Assembly: GCA_036337015.1 (NCBI GenBank)
Contig: JAYZEZ010000007.1
Location: 558,001 to 622,000, forward strand
Origin: Casp-alpha2 sp036337015
GTDB taxonomy: Bacteria; Pseudomonadota; Alphaproteobacteria; Rhodospirillales; Casp-alpha2
Direction of reading: 5' to 3'
Length of the DNA: 64,000 nucleotides
Both the position numbers and the translations under genes were made by a program. This document shows positions 43,933 through 54,304 of this stretch, piece after piece; within the stretch, counting starts at the first letter, position 1; every line of letters starts with the position of its first letter. The notes beneath the pieces are model-generated. The model searched no databases and was not told the DNA's origin. It saw nothing but the letters and a program-made list of their open reading frames with translations.

Positions 43933-45921
43933 TCATTTTTTTCCAAGCGGACCTGCCGCTTCTTTACTCAGTCTAGCAACTGCCTCTTCAAGAGCAAGAT
44001 TTTCTTGATCCTTTCCACCAAGGCGACGAATGGCAACATATCGAGTTTCAGACTCCTTTGTTCCAATTACGATAATAATTGGCACCTTAGCATGACTATG
44101 CTCTCTTATTTTATAGTTAATTTTTTCATTTCGAACGTCCAATTCACAATTTAAACCGACTTCTTTTAACGCAGCCAAAACCTCAGCAGCATAATCATCT
44201 GCAAGATTGGTAACAGTTGCAACGACGATCTGTACAGGTGCCAACCATAACGGAAATCGGCCTGCATAGTTTTCAATTAAAATACCAATGAACCGTTCAA
44301 AAGAGCCAAGAATAGCTCTATGTAACATTACTGGACGATGCTTATCACCATCCTCGCCAATATACGTAGCATCAAGACGTTCAGGTAGAACGAAATCAAC
44401 CTGAAGGGTGCCACACTGCCAATCACGACCAATGGCGTCTCGTAAAACAAACTCTAACTTTGGTCCATAAAATGCACCTTCACCTGGATTCATTAATAGT
44501 TCAACTCCGGCAACTTGCGTAGCATCCAGTAGCGCTTTTTCAGCCCGATCCCACACCTCATCAGAACCTGCACGCACCTCTGGACGATCAGAAAACTTAA
44601 TGACAAATTCTTTAAATCCAAAATCTTGATAGATAGAGGAAAGAAGTTCAATAAATATTTTAGTTTCAGATTCTATCTGACCATTTGTACAAAAAATATG
44701 CGCATCATCTTGAGTAAAAGCACGAACGCGCATTAGACCATGTAGCGCACCTGAAGGCTCGTAACGATGACAAGAACCAAATTCTGCCATGCGAATTGGG
44801 AGCTCTCTATAACTTGTAACGCCTTGCTTAAAAATTTGAACATGACATGGACAATTCATGGGCTTTAAAGCTAAAAATTTACGAGCTAGGCTTTCACTAC
44901 AGACAGCCGATTTTTTAGCATGGGAAGAAGCGGTGTTCTCACCAACACTTTCATCTACTTCCGTGATGAACATGTGTTCCCTGAACTTTTCCCAATGTCC
45001 GGAAGCTTCCCATAATGTTCGGTCCACTAGTTGCGGTGTATTTACTTCAACATATCCGCCGCCTGTTAGTCTTTGACGCATATATTTTTGTACTGTTTGG
45101 TATAACGTCCAACCTTTAGGGTGCCAAAACACAGAACCTATCGCCACATCTTGCATATGAAATAAGTTCATCTCTCTACCAAGTCGCCGATGATCTCGTT
45201 TTTCAGCTTCTTCAAGCATACTTAAATACTGTTCAAGTTGCTTCTTATCAAACCAGGCAGTGCCATAAATTCGTTGTAGCATGACATTATCGGAGTTTCC
45301 TCGCCAATAAGCACCCGCCAACTTCATAAGCTTAAATGCTTTCCCCACCTTCCCAGTGGATGGCAGATGGGGACCGCGACACATGTCAAACCACTCACCC
45401 TGACTATAAATACTAATTTCCTCATCTTCAGGAATTGACTCGATTAATTCAGCTTTAAACGCTTCCCCTTTTTCTTTAAATGCTGTAATTGCATTTTTCC
45501 TACTTAAAATTTTACGCTTAAATGGCTCATTTCGATCAATGATCTCTGACATTTTTTTTTCAATTGTTTCTAAATCATCTGGCGTAAAGGGAACTTCGCG
45601 CGCAAAATCATAATAGAAACCATTTTCAATAGCGGGACCAATGGTCACCTGTGTTCCAGGAAATAACGCTTGCACAGCTTCAGCCATAACGTGGGCAGCA
45701 TCGTGCCTAATTAATTCCAAAGCACACTCATCTTTTGCTGTAATGATTGCAACCTCAGAATCATCCTCAATAATTATGCCTAAATCCTTAATTTGGCCAT
45801 TAACGCGTACAGCCAATGCCGCCTTTGCTAGTCCAGGTCCTATATCAGCCGCTAATTCAGCACCAGTCACTGGGCCGTCAAATTTACGTTTGCTACTATC
45901 TGGTAAAGTAATTGCAACCAT
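43933..45921 (-). CDS. thrS: Threonyl-tRNA synthetase
   Basis: A 662-residue class II synthetase with the usual order: N-terminal TGS domain (about 1-60), the editing domain with HDAAHVMAEAVQ (zinc-type HxxxH), the catalytic core (LKPMNCPCHVQIFK, MRVRAFTQDDAHIFC, HRAILGSFERFIGILIE) and a C-terminal anticodon-binding domain. It heads the infC-rpmI-rplT-pheST cluster. No T-box or obvious leader regulation is visible in the 90-bp gap before it. Confidence 0.97.
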   Translation of the reverse strand: MVAITLPDSSKRKFDGPVTGAELAADIGPGLAKAALAVRVNGQIKDLGIIIEDDSEVAIITAKDECALELIRHDAAHVMAEAVQALFPGTQVTIGPAIENGFYYDFAREVPFTPDDLETIEKKMSEIIDRNEPFKRKILSRKNAITAFKEKGEAFKAELIESIPEDEEISIYSQGEWFDMCRGPHLPSTGKVGKAFKLMKLAGAYWRGNSDNVMLQRIYGTAWFDKKQLEQYLSMLEEAEKRDHRRLGREMNLFHMQDVAIGSVFWHPKGWTLYQTVQKYMRQRLTGGGYVEVNTPQLVDRTLWEASGHWEKFREHMFITEVDESVGENTASSHAKKSAVCSESLARKFLALKPMNCPCHVQIFKQGVTSYRELPIRMAEFGSCHRYEPSGALHGLMRVRAFTQDDAHIFCTNGQIESETKIFIELLSSIYQDFGFKEFVIKFSDRPEVRAGSDEVWDRAEKALLDATQVAGVELLMNPGEGAFYGPKLEFVLRDAIGRDWQCGTLQVDFVLPERLDATYIGEDGDKHRPVMLHRAILGSFERFIGILIENYAGRFPLWLAPVQIVVATVTNLADDYAAEVLAALKEVGLNCELDVRNEKINYKIREHSHAKVPIIIVIGTKESETRYVAIRRLGGKDQENLALEEAVARLSKEAAGPLGKK

Positions 45922-46011
45922 GCGAATCAGGCACTCAAAGCTTTGAAAGCTACATCCATATTTAAGCGAATTTCAAACTCTATCAAGTTTACAACCTTTA
46001 TTCTTAATTTT

Positions 46012-46947
46012 TCATAGTCTTAAAAAAGAAAGTGCATCAATGACATCATCAACTTTAATTTTTATCATTTCATCACGTTGCAGAAAAGTCACTGCTGCTC
46101 CTCGTTGTCCACAAAGAGCCGGTTTGGAATCGTTTGAAAATAAAACAACCGAAGAGCAGCCTGTTAAACTTATAATATGCATAGGTCCAGTATCATTACC
46201 TACCGCAGCTTTAGCACCAAATCCCAATGATACCAAGTCTAAAAGACTGGTCTTTCCTGCTAAATTGTTGGCTTCAGGACACTCTACAATTATCTTGTTA
46301 ATGATGGCCTTTTCTTCGTTCGTTCCCAAAAGAACTGGCATCAACCCTTTATAAGATAATCTTTTAGCAAGCTCTGCATAGCAACTGAGGGGCCACCTTT
46401 TCCGAGGCCTCCTAGCAGAACCCAATGGAGATAGAAGCACATAATCACTAATTAATCCAAATTTTGTTCGACTATCAAGATTTTCTATATCAAGGGCTGA
46501 TAAATCTGGAAAAGGTATACTAGTTATTCCAGCCACCTCAAGTTGTTCAGCCTGCCTTTCAATAGTATGCATAGTATTCCGCATGGGATTATCGTGCGGG
46601 TGAGAACAATTTGGCGCAATACCAGACCATTCAGGCACCAGGCCTGGCCAAAATAACCGTCTATAAAAGGAGCTTCTATCAGAAGTTTGCAAATCATAAA
46701 CCCTTTCAAAACCTCCATGAATTAAACGTTTGCGAAGATTTTTCCATGCATAAATATTCATGATGGATGGACGGCCGCCAGTCCATATATCATCAAAGAA
46801 ACCAGAAGCTTTGGCTAATTCTTTATACGGAGAGGTGGTCAATAACACAATTCGAGCTTCGCTGTGATGATTCCGGATCGCAGAAAATGGGCCTAAGGCT
46901 TGAACGAAGTCACCTAGTGCGCCAAGCTTAATTACTAGAAATGTCAT
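46012..46947 (-). CDS. Glycosyltransferase family 9 (heptosyltransferase-like)
   Basis: A 311-residue GT-B enzyme of the ADP-heptose:LPS heptosyltransferase superfamily. Landmarks are LVIKLGALGDFVQALGPFSAI at the N-terminus and the C-terminal GFGAKAAVGNDTGPMHIISLTGC, where NDTGPMH is the family signature. It probably adds heptose to the LPS core. It begins directly after the stop of the upstream family 4 glycosyltransferase, so the pair is an operon. Confidence 0.9.
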   Translation of the reverse strand: MTFLVIKLGALGDFVQALGPFSAIRNHHSEARIVLLTTSPYKELAKASGFFDDIWTGGRPSIMNIYAWKNLRKRLIHGGFERVYDLQTSDRSSFYRRLFWPGLVPEWSGIAPNCSHPHDNPMRNTMHTIERQAEQLEVAGITSIPFPDLSALDIENLDSRTKFGLISDYVLLSPLGSARRPRKRWPLSCYAELAKRLSYKGLMPVLLGTNEEKAIINKIIVECPEANNLAGKTSLLDLVSLGFGAKAAVGNDTGPMHIISLTGCSSVVLFSNDSKPALCGQRGAAVTFLQRDEMIKIKVDDVIDALSFLRL

Positions 46948-48105
46948 TTAGTCGCTAATCCTATCAGCTAAAACCTCAGAATAAACGTTAAGGGTTTTGT
47001 CACACATAGACGTTTTAGAAAAATTATTTTTTATATGTGCCATTGCCCTTTTTCTAAAACTTTGGCTTAAGCTTTTAGGAAGGTTTAAAACCAAATTTAA
47101 TTTTTCAGCCAAAGCATCTGAATGGCCCGCTGGAAACAGCCAACCTGTTTTTCCTTCAAGGATTATTTCCCGAGCACCTCCATGGTCTGAAGCTATTACG
47201 GGCTTACCCATTGCTTGAGCCTCAATCATTACACGGCCAAAAGCCTCAGGATCAGTAGAAGCTGAAACTATTATATCTGATAACATGTAAGCCGCAGGCA
47301 TATCATCACAATGATCAACTATCCTCACAATTCCACCTAAATCATATTGAGTGATGAGGCCTTCTAGCTCCTTACGATATCCTAACCTTCCTTGATCACC
47401 TCCAACTAATAGACAGCAAATATTGCGTAGATTAAGTTTTGCAACTGCCTCTATTAATGTAATTTGACCCTTCCAGCGTGTCAGTCGCCCTGGAAGCATA
47501 ATTACAGGACATCCATCTTCCAAACGCCATTTTGAATATAGATTCCCTATTCGTTCTGCCGTAACATTAGCAATATTAAATTTAGTCGTATCAACACCTC
47601 TAGGAATTATACGAATTCTTTCATTGGAAACGCCATAAATTTGGTGTAGATGACTTGCTATAAATTGAGAAATCGCAATCACTCGTTCACCCCTAGACAT
47701 AACTGAGTTATACCTTCGTTTAAGTTCGGTGCCGATTCCGTAAGTCCCGTGGAATGTAGTAACAAATGGTATATTTGTTCTTTTTGACGCATAGTAAGCA
47801 GACCATGCCGGAGCCCTTGATCGAGCATGGATAATTTGGACATTTTCGTTATTTATAATAGTTTCTATACGTTTTATATTAGCATATATGGATAGCGGAT
47901 TTTTTGAATGAGCTGGTAAACAGAAATGCTCCCCTCCAACCCTTTTTATTTTGTGTTCACCAGAACCCCCATTAGAAACAACCAAAGAACGGGCACTATT
48001 TTCTACTAAAGCTTCCGTAATTTCAACTGTACCACGCTCAACACCTCCGCCATCTGAAAGGCTTGGTAATATTTGGAGAATTGTCACGCCTTTAAAATTA
48101 ATCAA
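46948..48105 (-). CDS. Glycosyltransferase family 4
   Basis: A 385-residue GT-B glycosyltransferase. The N-terminal acceptor half has LQILPSLSDGGGVERGTVEI and the donor half shows LPGRLTRWKGQITLIEA and SASTDPEAFGRVMIEAQAMG, the family 4 nucleotide-sugar pattern with E-x7-E. It is likely to work in LPS core or surface-glycan assembly together with the adjacent GT9 gene. The start (TTG at 48105) is uncertain; a GTG at 48087 is an alternative. Confidence 0.9.
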   Translation of the reverse strand: MINFKGVTILQILPSLSDGGGVERGTVEITEALVENSARSLVVSNGGSGEHKIKRVGGEHFCLPAHSKNPLSIYANIKRIETIINNENVQIIHARSRAPAWSAYYASKRTNIPFVTTFHGTYGIGTELKRRYNSVMSRGERVIAISQFIASHLHQIYGVSNERIRIIPRGVDTTKFNIANVTAERIGNLYSKWRLEDGCPVIMLPGRLTRWKGQITLIEAVAKLNLRNICCLLVGGDQGRLGYRKELEGLITQYDLGGIVRIVDHCDDMPAAYMLSDIIVSASTDPEAFGRVMIEAQAMGKPVIASDHGGAREIILEGKTGWLFPAGHSDALAEKLNLVLNLPKSLSQSFRKRAMAHIKNNFSKTSMCDKTLNVYSEVLADRISD

Positions 48106-48207
48106 TTTTTCAAATCCAAAGCTTGCTTGTTCTTATGTTTTTGTAAATATAAATATGCTGCTATTATCGGTACTAAATTCAATTTTAAAAATCCTGTTAT
48201 ACCATTT

Positions 48208-48963
48208 ATGTCAAATACTTTTAAAAAATTATCTTACAACAATGAAAAATTCATTGCCTACAATCAAACGCCAGGGAAAAGTCCAGGCGTTGTTTTCCTG
48301 ACGGGCTTTAAATCTGATATGACTGGCACAAAAGCCTTGGCATTGGAAAAAATTTGTCAAAACCGCAATCAAGCTTTTTTGCGATTTGATTACACTGGCC
48401 ATGGCCAATCCTCGGGTAAATTTGAGGATGGAACAATTGGTGATTGGACAAATGACACGATTTTGGCATTGGACAACCTCTGCAACGGTCCGCAAATTTT
48501 GGTGGGGTCCTCCATGGGCGGCTGGATTATGCTGCTGGCAGCTCTTGCAAGGCCAGAAAATATAGTCGGGTTGGTCGGCATTGCTGCCGCACCAGATTTC
48601 ACCGAAGACCTGTTGATAAAAAACTTTTCTGAAAGTCAACTGGATCAGTTGCAAAAAAAGGGTTATGTAAAGATTCCTAACTGCTATAACGAAGAACCAT
48701 ATATTATAAGTAAAGCACTTTTGGATGAGGGGCAAAAACACCTTTTGCTCAAAGATGAAATACCAATTGATTGCCCAGTACGTCTGATACATGGAGAACT
48801 GGACCAAGATGTGCCTTGGAAAACAAGTTTCCGGCTTGCCAAAAGCCTCAGATCTCAAGATGTTTCGATCTTGTTCGTAAAAGGAGGAGACCACAGAATG
48901 TCTGAGCCTCAAGATTTGGATAGGCTTTGCTCGACTTTGGAGAATTTGCTTGATCAATATTAG
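48208..48963 (+). CDS. Alpha/beta hydrolase, ABHD10-like
   Basis: A 251-residue serine hydrolase. The nucleophile elbow is LVGSSMGGWIMLLAA with the catalytic serine, the acidic residue is in IHGELDQDVPW and the histidine in GGDHRMSE. FLRFDYTGHGQSSGKFEDGT and VGIAAAPDFTEDL resemble mammalian mitochondrial ABHD10, a depalmitoylase/acyl glucuronidase. A thioesterase role is therefore plausible but unproven. The frame is open further upstream into the antisense of the GT4 gene, but the ATG at 48208 begins the conserved region. Confidence 0.9.
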   Translation: MSNTFKKLSYNNEKFIAYNQTPGKSPGVVFLTGFKSDMTGTKALALEKICQNRNQAFLRFDYTGHGQSSGKFEDGTIGDWTNDTILALDNLCNGPQILVGSSMGGWIMLLAALARPENIVGLVGIAAAPDFTEDLLIKNFSESQLDQLQKKGYVKIPNCYNEEPYIISKALLDEGQKHLLLKDEIPIDCPVRLIHGELDQDVPWKTSFRLAKSLRSQDVSILFVKGGDHRMSEPQDLDRLCSTLENLLDQY

Positions 48964-48972
48964 ATCCAATTA

Positions 48973-49860
48973 TCAGCCCCTTCCATCAAAAATGGCTTTA
49001 AGACCTTTACGAAAATCTGGATAAGATAATCTTACACCAAGCTCTTCTTTAATTCTCCGATTATCAACCAAACGGTTGTCTTGCCAAAAACTAAGGCCCA
49101 TAGGCGACATTTTTTTAGCCGCATCTTGAAATGCTATAATCCTAGGTGGTTCCATACCTAAAAGATAATATGCAAATTCACTAACAACTGCTGGGGACGC
49201 GGGTTCATCATCGCAAACGTTATAAACCGCTCCGGGATTTGGTTGGTTCATAGATGCTCGAACTGTAGCAACAATGTCATCGACATGAATTCTTGAGAAT
49301 TTATGCCCCGGTTTATCTATCCTACGTGCCTTCCCATCACGTGCTTTATCGAGAACATTTCGACCAGGACCATAAATGCCAGCCAGACGAAAAACATGTG
49401 CATTCATGGACAACCAGCCGGCTTCAGCAGCCGCACGCATACAACTACGTTCTGAAGAAGGATTAATTGGTGAACCTTCATCTACAGTTCCACCCCGAGC
49501 ATCACCATAAACTCCAGTTGTCGATAAATAACCCACCCATTGAATATTTTGGTTCGCAATAAGGGCCTTGCCATAAAAATCAATAACCGGATCAATATCC
49601 ACCTCTATACTACTTTTTCTTGGTGGAGGAATTGAACTCAAAACATGGCTAGCACTTGACAAATGCATGTCTAAATTAGGTAGTATTGCAGATCCATCAA
49701 AAATTTCAGCATCAATGCCAAGTGCAGATAACTCGTCACAGCGTTGATCGGATCGACAGGTGCCTGCAACACTCCAACCTTCTGCTATAAGAGAAAGCGC
49801 TAATTTACTTGCGCTATAACCCAACCCAAAACAAAATAAACGTTTGCCTTGCTCAGTCAT
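48973..49860 (-). CDS. SDR-type NAD(P)-dependent epimerase/dehydratase-like protein
   Basis: A 295-residue extended short-chain dehydrogenase of the YeeZ-like group. The N-terminal Rossmann loop is FCFGLGYSASKLALSL, the catalytic region is YLSTTGVYGDARGGTVDE, and RLAGIYGPGRN follows. The active-site YxxxK is not obvious (the family often lacks it), so function is unclear. It converges on the ABHD10-like gene with nine bases between stops. Confidence 0.85.
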   Translation of the reverse strand: MTEQGKRLFCFGLGYSASKLALSLIAEGWSVAGTCRSDQRCDELSALGIDAEIFDGSAILPNLDMHLSSASHVLSSIPPPRKSSIEVDIDPVIDFYGKALIANQNIQWVGYLSTTGVYGDARGGTVDEGSPINPSSERSCMRAAAEAGWLSMNAHVFRLAGIYGPGRNVLDKARDGKARRIDKPGHKFSRIHVDDIVATVRASMNQPNPGAVYNVCDDEPASPAVVSEFAYYLLGMEPPRIIAFQDAAKKMSPMGLSFWQDNRLVDNRRIKEELGVRLSYPDFRKGLKAIFDGRG

Positions 49861-49877
49861 AGGTTACTCTATTTTTC

Positions 49878-50648
49878 ATGAAAAACATCTTTAAAATTTC
49901 TCCCAAAATTATATCTTTTGCGGTTTTTTTTATAATACAATCTAAGTTATTGGCAGCATTTGAAATTAATCATGCCAAACAATATAAGGCATGTATTCAA
50001 CTTTCTAAAAAAGAACCACAAAAAGCCTTTGATTCCGCCTTGAATTGGCAAGGGCTGGGGGGGCAACATGCAGCTGAACATTGTATAGCGGTATCCTTAA
50101 TTGGTCTCGGCGAACATAGGGAAGCAGCAAAACGACTTGAAGAGCTTGCAAATAATGTCAATAAAAAGACTGAGGTCAAAGCAGGCCTTCTCGCTCATGC
50201 AGCTCAAGCGTGGATTTTGGCAGAAAATTCGATTCGGGCAGAAGCAGTTTTGAACGTAGCTTTGAAATTGATGCCAAACAATGCAGCTTTTTTGATTGAC
50301 CGTTCCCAAGCACGTGCAGGACAGAATAATTATCTGGGTGCCATTAGCGATCTCGACCACGCAATAAATATCGACGAACGATCGGCTGATGCCTTTATCT
50401 TTCGTGCATCGGCTAATAGACACCTCAATAAGCTGGAGGCCGCTATGACCGACGTAGAATACGCACTTAAAATCCAACCAAAAAATCCAGAAGGCTTGTT
50501 GGAAAGAGGCAACTTGCGGCGAATAATCAAAAATAAAATCGGAGCGAGAAAAGATTGGCTGACATTGATACAGATTAGTCCTAATAGCCCTGCTGCTGAA
50601 GCAGCCCGGAATAATCTTGAAAGTATGGACGTCAAAATCGGACCATAA
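49878..50648 (+). CDS. Exported TPR protein
   Basis: A 256-residue protein with a signal peptide (hydrophobic residues 10-26) and about five tetratricopeptide repeats over residues 30-240, for example LDHAINIDERSADAFIFRAS. It is probably periplasmic and a protein-protein interaction scaffold, with no catalytic domain. It stands alone between an SDR gene and a convergent GST gene. Confidence 0.85.
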   Translation: MKNIFKISPKIISFAVFFIIQSKLLAAFEINHAKQYKACIQLSKKEPQKAFDSALNWQGLGGQHAAEHCIAVSLIGLGEHREAAKRLEELANNVNKKTEVKAGLLAHAAQAWILAENSIRAEAVLNVALKLMPNNAAFLIDRSQARAGQNNYLGAISDLDHAINIDERSADAFIFRASANRHLNKLEAAMTDVEYALKIQPKNPEGLLERGNLRRIIKNKIGARKDWLTLIQISPNSPAAEAARNNLESMDVKIGP

Positions 50649-50710
50649 CAGCTTTAAAAAAAAAGATTTAATGTAGGAAGGTAAAACCAGCAAAAGATAA
50701 GGGTACATAA

Positions 50711-51379
50711 CTAAAAATCTAGGTTTGAATAATTTTTTTGCGACGGTATTCCAGGAATTCTATCCTCTAGTATTGGTTGAAAGCTAGGCCGTGATTTGAT
50801 GCGAGCATACCAGTCCTTTGCTGCAACATGTTCCAACCACGGAACATCGCCAAGATAATCAACAACAGATAGATGTGATGCAGCAGCAATGTCTGCTAGC
50901 GAGAAATAATCTCCTGCTAACCATCGCCGGCGTTCAATCAAAAAGCCTATATAATCAAGGTGATGGTGAATATTCGCATGTCCTGCACGAACTGCTGCCC
51001 CTACTGGCTCCCCGTGGCCAAGATACCGCTTTGTTAACTTTTCAACTACTAGGTTATCAGTTACTTCTCTATTAAACTTACAATCAAACCAGTGAACCAA
51101 TCTTCTAACTTCAGCTCTACCTAAAGCCTGATTTCCAATCAAAGACGGTTTTGAAAAAACTTCATCACAATATTCAACAATAGCAGAACTTCCTGAAATA
51201 GTTGTTCCATCTGATTCAACTAAAACTGGTATCTCGCCGGCTGGATTAAGGGCCATAAAATCGGGCCTTCTCTCATGAATATTTTCAGCTTGAAGCTGAA
51301 AATCTATTTTATTTTCATGTAGCACTACTCGTACTTTACGACACTCAGGGGACATCCATAGATGATAGAGAATACGCAT
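50711..51379 (-). CDS. Glutathione S-transferase family protein
   Basis: A 222-residue two-domain GST. The N-terminal thioredoxin-like domain contains the cis-proline segment NPAGEIPVLVESDGTTISGSSAIVEY with the glutathione-binding SSAI. The C-terminal helical domain includes WLAGDYFSLADIAAASHLSV. The enzyme would use glutathione made by the GshA encoded at 15.3 kb. No specific substrate can be inferred. Confidence 0.93.
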   Translation of the reverse strand: MRILYHLWMSPECRKVRVVLHENKIDFQLQAENIHERRPDFMALNPAGEIPVLVESDGTTISGSSAIVEYCDEVFSKPSLIGNQALGRAEVRRLVHWFDCKFNREVTDNLVVEKLTKRYLGHGEPVGAAVRAGHANIHHHLDYIGFLIERRRWLAGDYFSLADIAAASHLSVVDYLGDVPWLEHVAAKDWYARIKSRPSFQPILEDRIPGIPSQKNYSNLDF

Positions 51380-51507
51380 TAATTGATTTTACAGTTCGTT
51401 AAACGTAGAAGAAACAATGATCTTTAATCATACTAGAAACAAATTTTACTCCACATTTATATGTTGTTCTTTTTAAGTTAATGCGAAGTAATCGCACATA
51501 TAAAATT

Positions 51508-54294
51508 TTAGTGAGCCTCATCCCAATTAAGGCCCACACCTATGTCAACAATTAGAGGAACATCAAGATGGGCCGCATTAGACATAGTGATTTTTACTAA
51601 GTCAGTAGTTGCATCCAATTCTTTTTCAGGCACTTCAAATATCAGTTCATCGTGAACTTGTAATAGCATGCGCGCTTTAAGACCTGCTAGCTTTAATGTT
51701 TCTGGAATTCGTATCATGGCACGTTTTATAATATCTGCCGCACCTCCCTGAATTGGTGCATTAATTGCTGCTCTTTCGCTCAGCCCTCTAACATTAGAAT
51801 TTTTCTCGTTAATAGATTTTATATGGCACTTTCGGCCGTATAATGTTGTCACAAAGCCTTGCTTGCGAGCTAACTCTTTCGATTGTTCCATATAATCCCT
51901 AATACCTGGATACTTTGAAAAATAAGCATCTATATAGTCACGGGCTTCCCCATTATCGATACCAAGTTGACGAGCTAAACCAAATGCTGAAATACCATAA
52001 ATTATACCAAAATTGATTGCTTTTGCCTTTCTTCTAACTTTTGGATCCATGCCTTGAACTGGCACTCCAAAAACCTGTGACGCCGTCAAAGCATGAATAT
52101 CCACGCCTTCGTGGAAGGCTTCTTTAAGCGTATCGATGCCTGCCACATGCGCTAATAAACGTAATTCAATTTGCGAATAATCGGCACTAAGTAAGACCAT
52201 GCCATCATCTGCAATAAAAGATTTGCGAATTTTTCGTCCTTCTTCAGTTCGTACAGGTATATTTTGTAGATTGGGATTGGATGATGCCAGCCGACCTGTT
52301 GAAACGCTGCCCTGAAAATATGAGGTATGCACACGACCAGTGTCCTGGTTAATCTGATCTATTAAAGCATCAGAATAAGTAGATTTTAGTTTCGACAACT
52401 GCCGCCAATCAAGAACTTTAGCAGGCAATTTATGGCCATGAACAGCAAGATTTTCAAGAACCTCTACACCGGTCGAATATGCACCTGTCTTGCCTTTTTT
52501 ACCACCAGGTAAATGCAACTCTTCAAATAAAATTTCACCTAACTGCTTAGGAGATGCAACATTAAAAGTACGTCCTGCTAAGGAATAAATTTCGGTCTCT
52601 AAAACGCCCAATCGATCTTCAAAGTCTTTCGAAAGTCGTTTTAATTCTATACCATTGACCTTTATTCCGATCCGCTCCATATCAAACAAAATTGGAATCA
52701 AAGGTCTTTCCAAGGTTTCATAAACTTTAACCATTTGACTGCTAACCAACTGTGGTTTGAGAAGTTTATATAATTGCAAAGTGATATCTGCATCTTCTGC
52801 CGCATAATTGAGAGCCGTGTCTAAAGCAACCCTATCAAATGAAATCTTTGCTTTCCCAGAGCCTGTTACTTCGGAGTACTTAATAGTTTTGTAATCTAAG
52901 TGCTTCAGAGCTAGTTCATCCATAGAATGCCCGTGTAACCCACCAGCGAGGACATAACTAAGCAACATTGTATCATCAATCGGAAAGACAGATATATCAA
53001 AACGAGAAAGAACCTTCATATCGAATTTAATGTTTTGGCCTACTTTTAAAACTGACGGATTTTCAAGAAGGGGTTTTAATGCTTTTAAAGCTTTTCTGAT
53101 TGGTATTTGCTTTGGAAAATCAACACCACTAATTTGTCCATCCTCCTCCAAATGAAGTTTGCCTTGATTGAATGGTTGCTTATGGCCAAGGGGAATGTAA
53201 CAAGCTCTCCCTTGTTCTATACAAAGAGAAACACCCACAAGATCTGTATTGAGCGCATCTAATGAAGTTGTCTCTGTATCAATTGCAACTACGCCTATTA
53301 AAGATGCCTCAAGAATCCAACGTTCTAATACATCTTCAGTTTGTATTAATTCATAATTAAAATCAGATTTTATTTTTTCTATGCTTTGGGCACTTGAATG
53401 TATAGATACGTTTTCAAGATCATGAATTCCATATCGTAATTCAGCTGATTTAAGCATCGATTTAAATCCATGCTTAGAAAGAAAATTTATTAACGTCTCC
53501 CCATGCACCTTGCGAACGGCAAATTCAGAAATGGCGCGCTTAATAGGAACATCGTCCTTTAAGGTCACCAGCTTTCGTGAAATACGAGCAAATTCAGCTT
53601 CATCAATTAATTTTTCACGACGCTTGGGTTGTTTAATTTCATGCGAATGTTCAAGAAGCGTTTCCAAATCTCCATATTTATTGATTAATTCTGCCGCTGT
53701 TTTTATTCCAATACCGCTTACGCCTGGAACATTATCAGAGGAATCCCCAGCAAGTGACTGAACATCAATAACTCTATCCGGCATAACGCCAAACTTTTCT
53801 AAAACCTCATCAGGACCAATTACTTTGTTTTTCATTGCATCATACATGGTTACCCCTGGTCCAACTAACTGCATCAAATCCTTATCCGATGAAACAATAG
53901 TAACTTTAGAATTTAGCTCTATGGCCTGGCGTGTATACGTTGCGATCAAGTCATCTGCCTCGTACCCTTCCATATCAATGGCAGCCACATTTAATGCGTT
54001 AGTTGCCTCACGCACGAGCTCAAATTGAGGAATCAAGTCTTCAGGTGGAGCCGCACGATTTGCCTTATATTCAGGGAAAATATCACTGCGGAAGGTTTTT
54101 CGCGCTCGATCAAAAATAACGGCAATATGATCTGCATCAGTATCGTCAATTAACTTCATGAGCATTCTAGTAAAACCAAAAACAGCATTTACTAAAGTGC
54201 CATCAGGACTAATCATATCGGCTTTAATTCCATAGTACGCACGAAAAATAAATCCTGACCCGTCTATTAAATATACGTGTTTGGGAGGGTTCAC
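51508..54294 (-). CDS. polA: DNA polymerase I
   Basis: A 928-residue repair and Okazaki-maturation polymerase with three domains: 5'-3' exonuclease (residues of about 1-290, YLIDGSGFIFRAYYG, SSDKDLMQLVGPG), a 3'-5' exonuclease with intact DxE (VVAIDTETTSLDAL), and the polymerase (LLSADYSQIELRLLAHVAG and LQVHDELIFEVP). The frame extends to an ATG at 54345 that would overlap the upstream zinc-finger gene. The GTG at 54294 gives VNPPKHVYLIDG and is preferred. Confidence 0.96.
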   Translation of the reverse strand: MNPPKHVYLIDGSGFIFRAYYGIKADMISPDGTLVNAVFGFTRMLMKLIDDTDADHIAVIFDRARKTFRSDIFPEYKANRAAPPEDLIPQFELVREATNALNVAAIDMEGYEADDLIATYTRQAIELNSKVTIVSSDKDLMQLVGPGVTMYDAMKNKVIGPDEVLEKFGVMPDRVIDVQSLAGDSSDNVPGVSGIGIKTAAELINKYGDLETLLEHSHEIKQPKRREKLIDEAEFARISRKLVTLKDDVPIKRAISEFAVRKVHGETLINFLSKHGFKSMLKSAELRYGIHDLENVSIHSSAQSIEKIKSDFNYELIQTEDVLERWILEASLIGVVAIDTETTSLDALNTDLVGVSLCIEQGRACYIPLGHKQPFNQGKLHLEEDGQISGVDFPKQIPIRKALKALKPLLENPSVLKVGQNIKFDMKVLSRFDISVFPIDDTMLLSYVLAGGLHGHSMDELALKHLDYKTIKYSEVTGSGKAKISFDRVALDTALNYAAEDADITLQLYKLLKPQLVSSQMVKVYETLERPLIPILFDMERIGIKVNGIELKRLSKDFEDRLGVLETEIYSLAGRTFNVASPKQLGEILFEELHLPGGKKGKTGAYSTGVEVLENLAVHGHKLPAKVLDWRQLSKLKSTYSDALIDQINQDTGRVHTSYFQGSVSTGRLASSNPNLQNIPVRTEEGRKIRKSFIADDGMVLLSADYSQIELRLLAHVAGIDTLKEAFHEGVDIHALTASQVFGVPVQGMDPKVRRKAKAINFGIIYGISAFGLARQLGIDNGEARDYIDAYFSKYPGIRDYMEQSKELARKQGFVTTLYGRKCHIKSINEKNSNVRGLSERAAINAPIQGGAADIIKRAMIRIPETLKLAGLKARMLLQVHDELIFEVPEKELDATTDLVKITMSNAAHLDVPLIVDIGVGLNWDEAH

Positions 54295-54304
54295 TTTCTT
54301 ATTC

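Noticed and set aside
48229..48969. Long minus-strand frame (246 codons) opposite the ABHD10-like hydrolase
   Set aside because: The plus strand encodes a clear hydrolase with catalytic residues; the antisense product has no recognisable domain and biased composition.
50097..50708. Minus-strand frame of about 200 codons opposite the exported TPR gene
   Set aside because: Shadow of the TPR coding sequence; it has many cysteines and aromatics and no domain or ribosome binding site.
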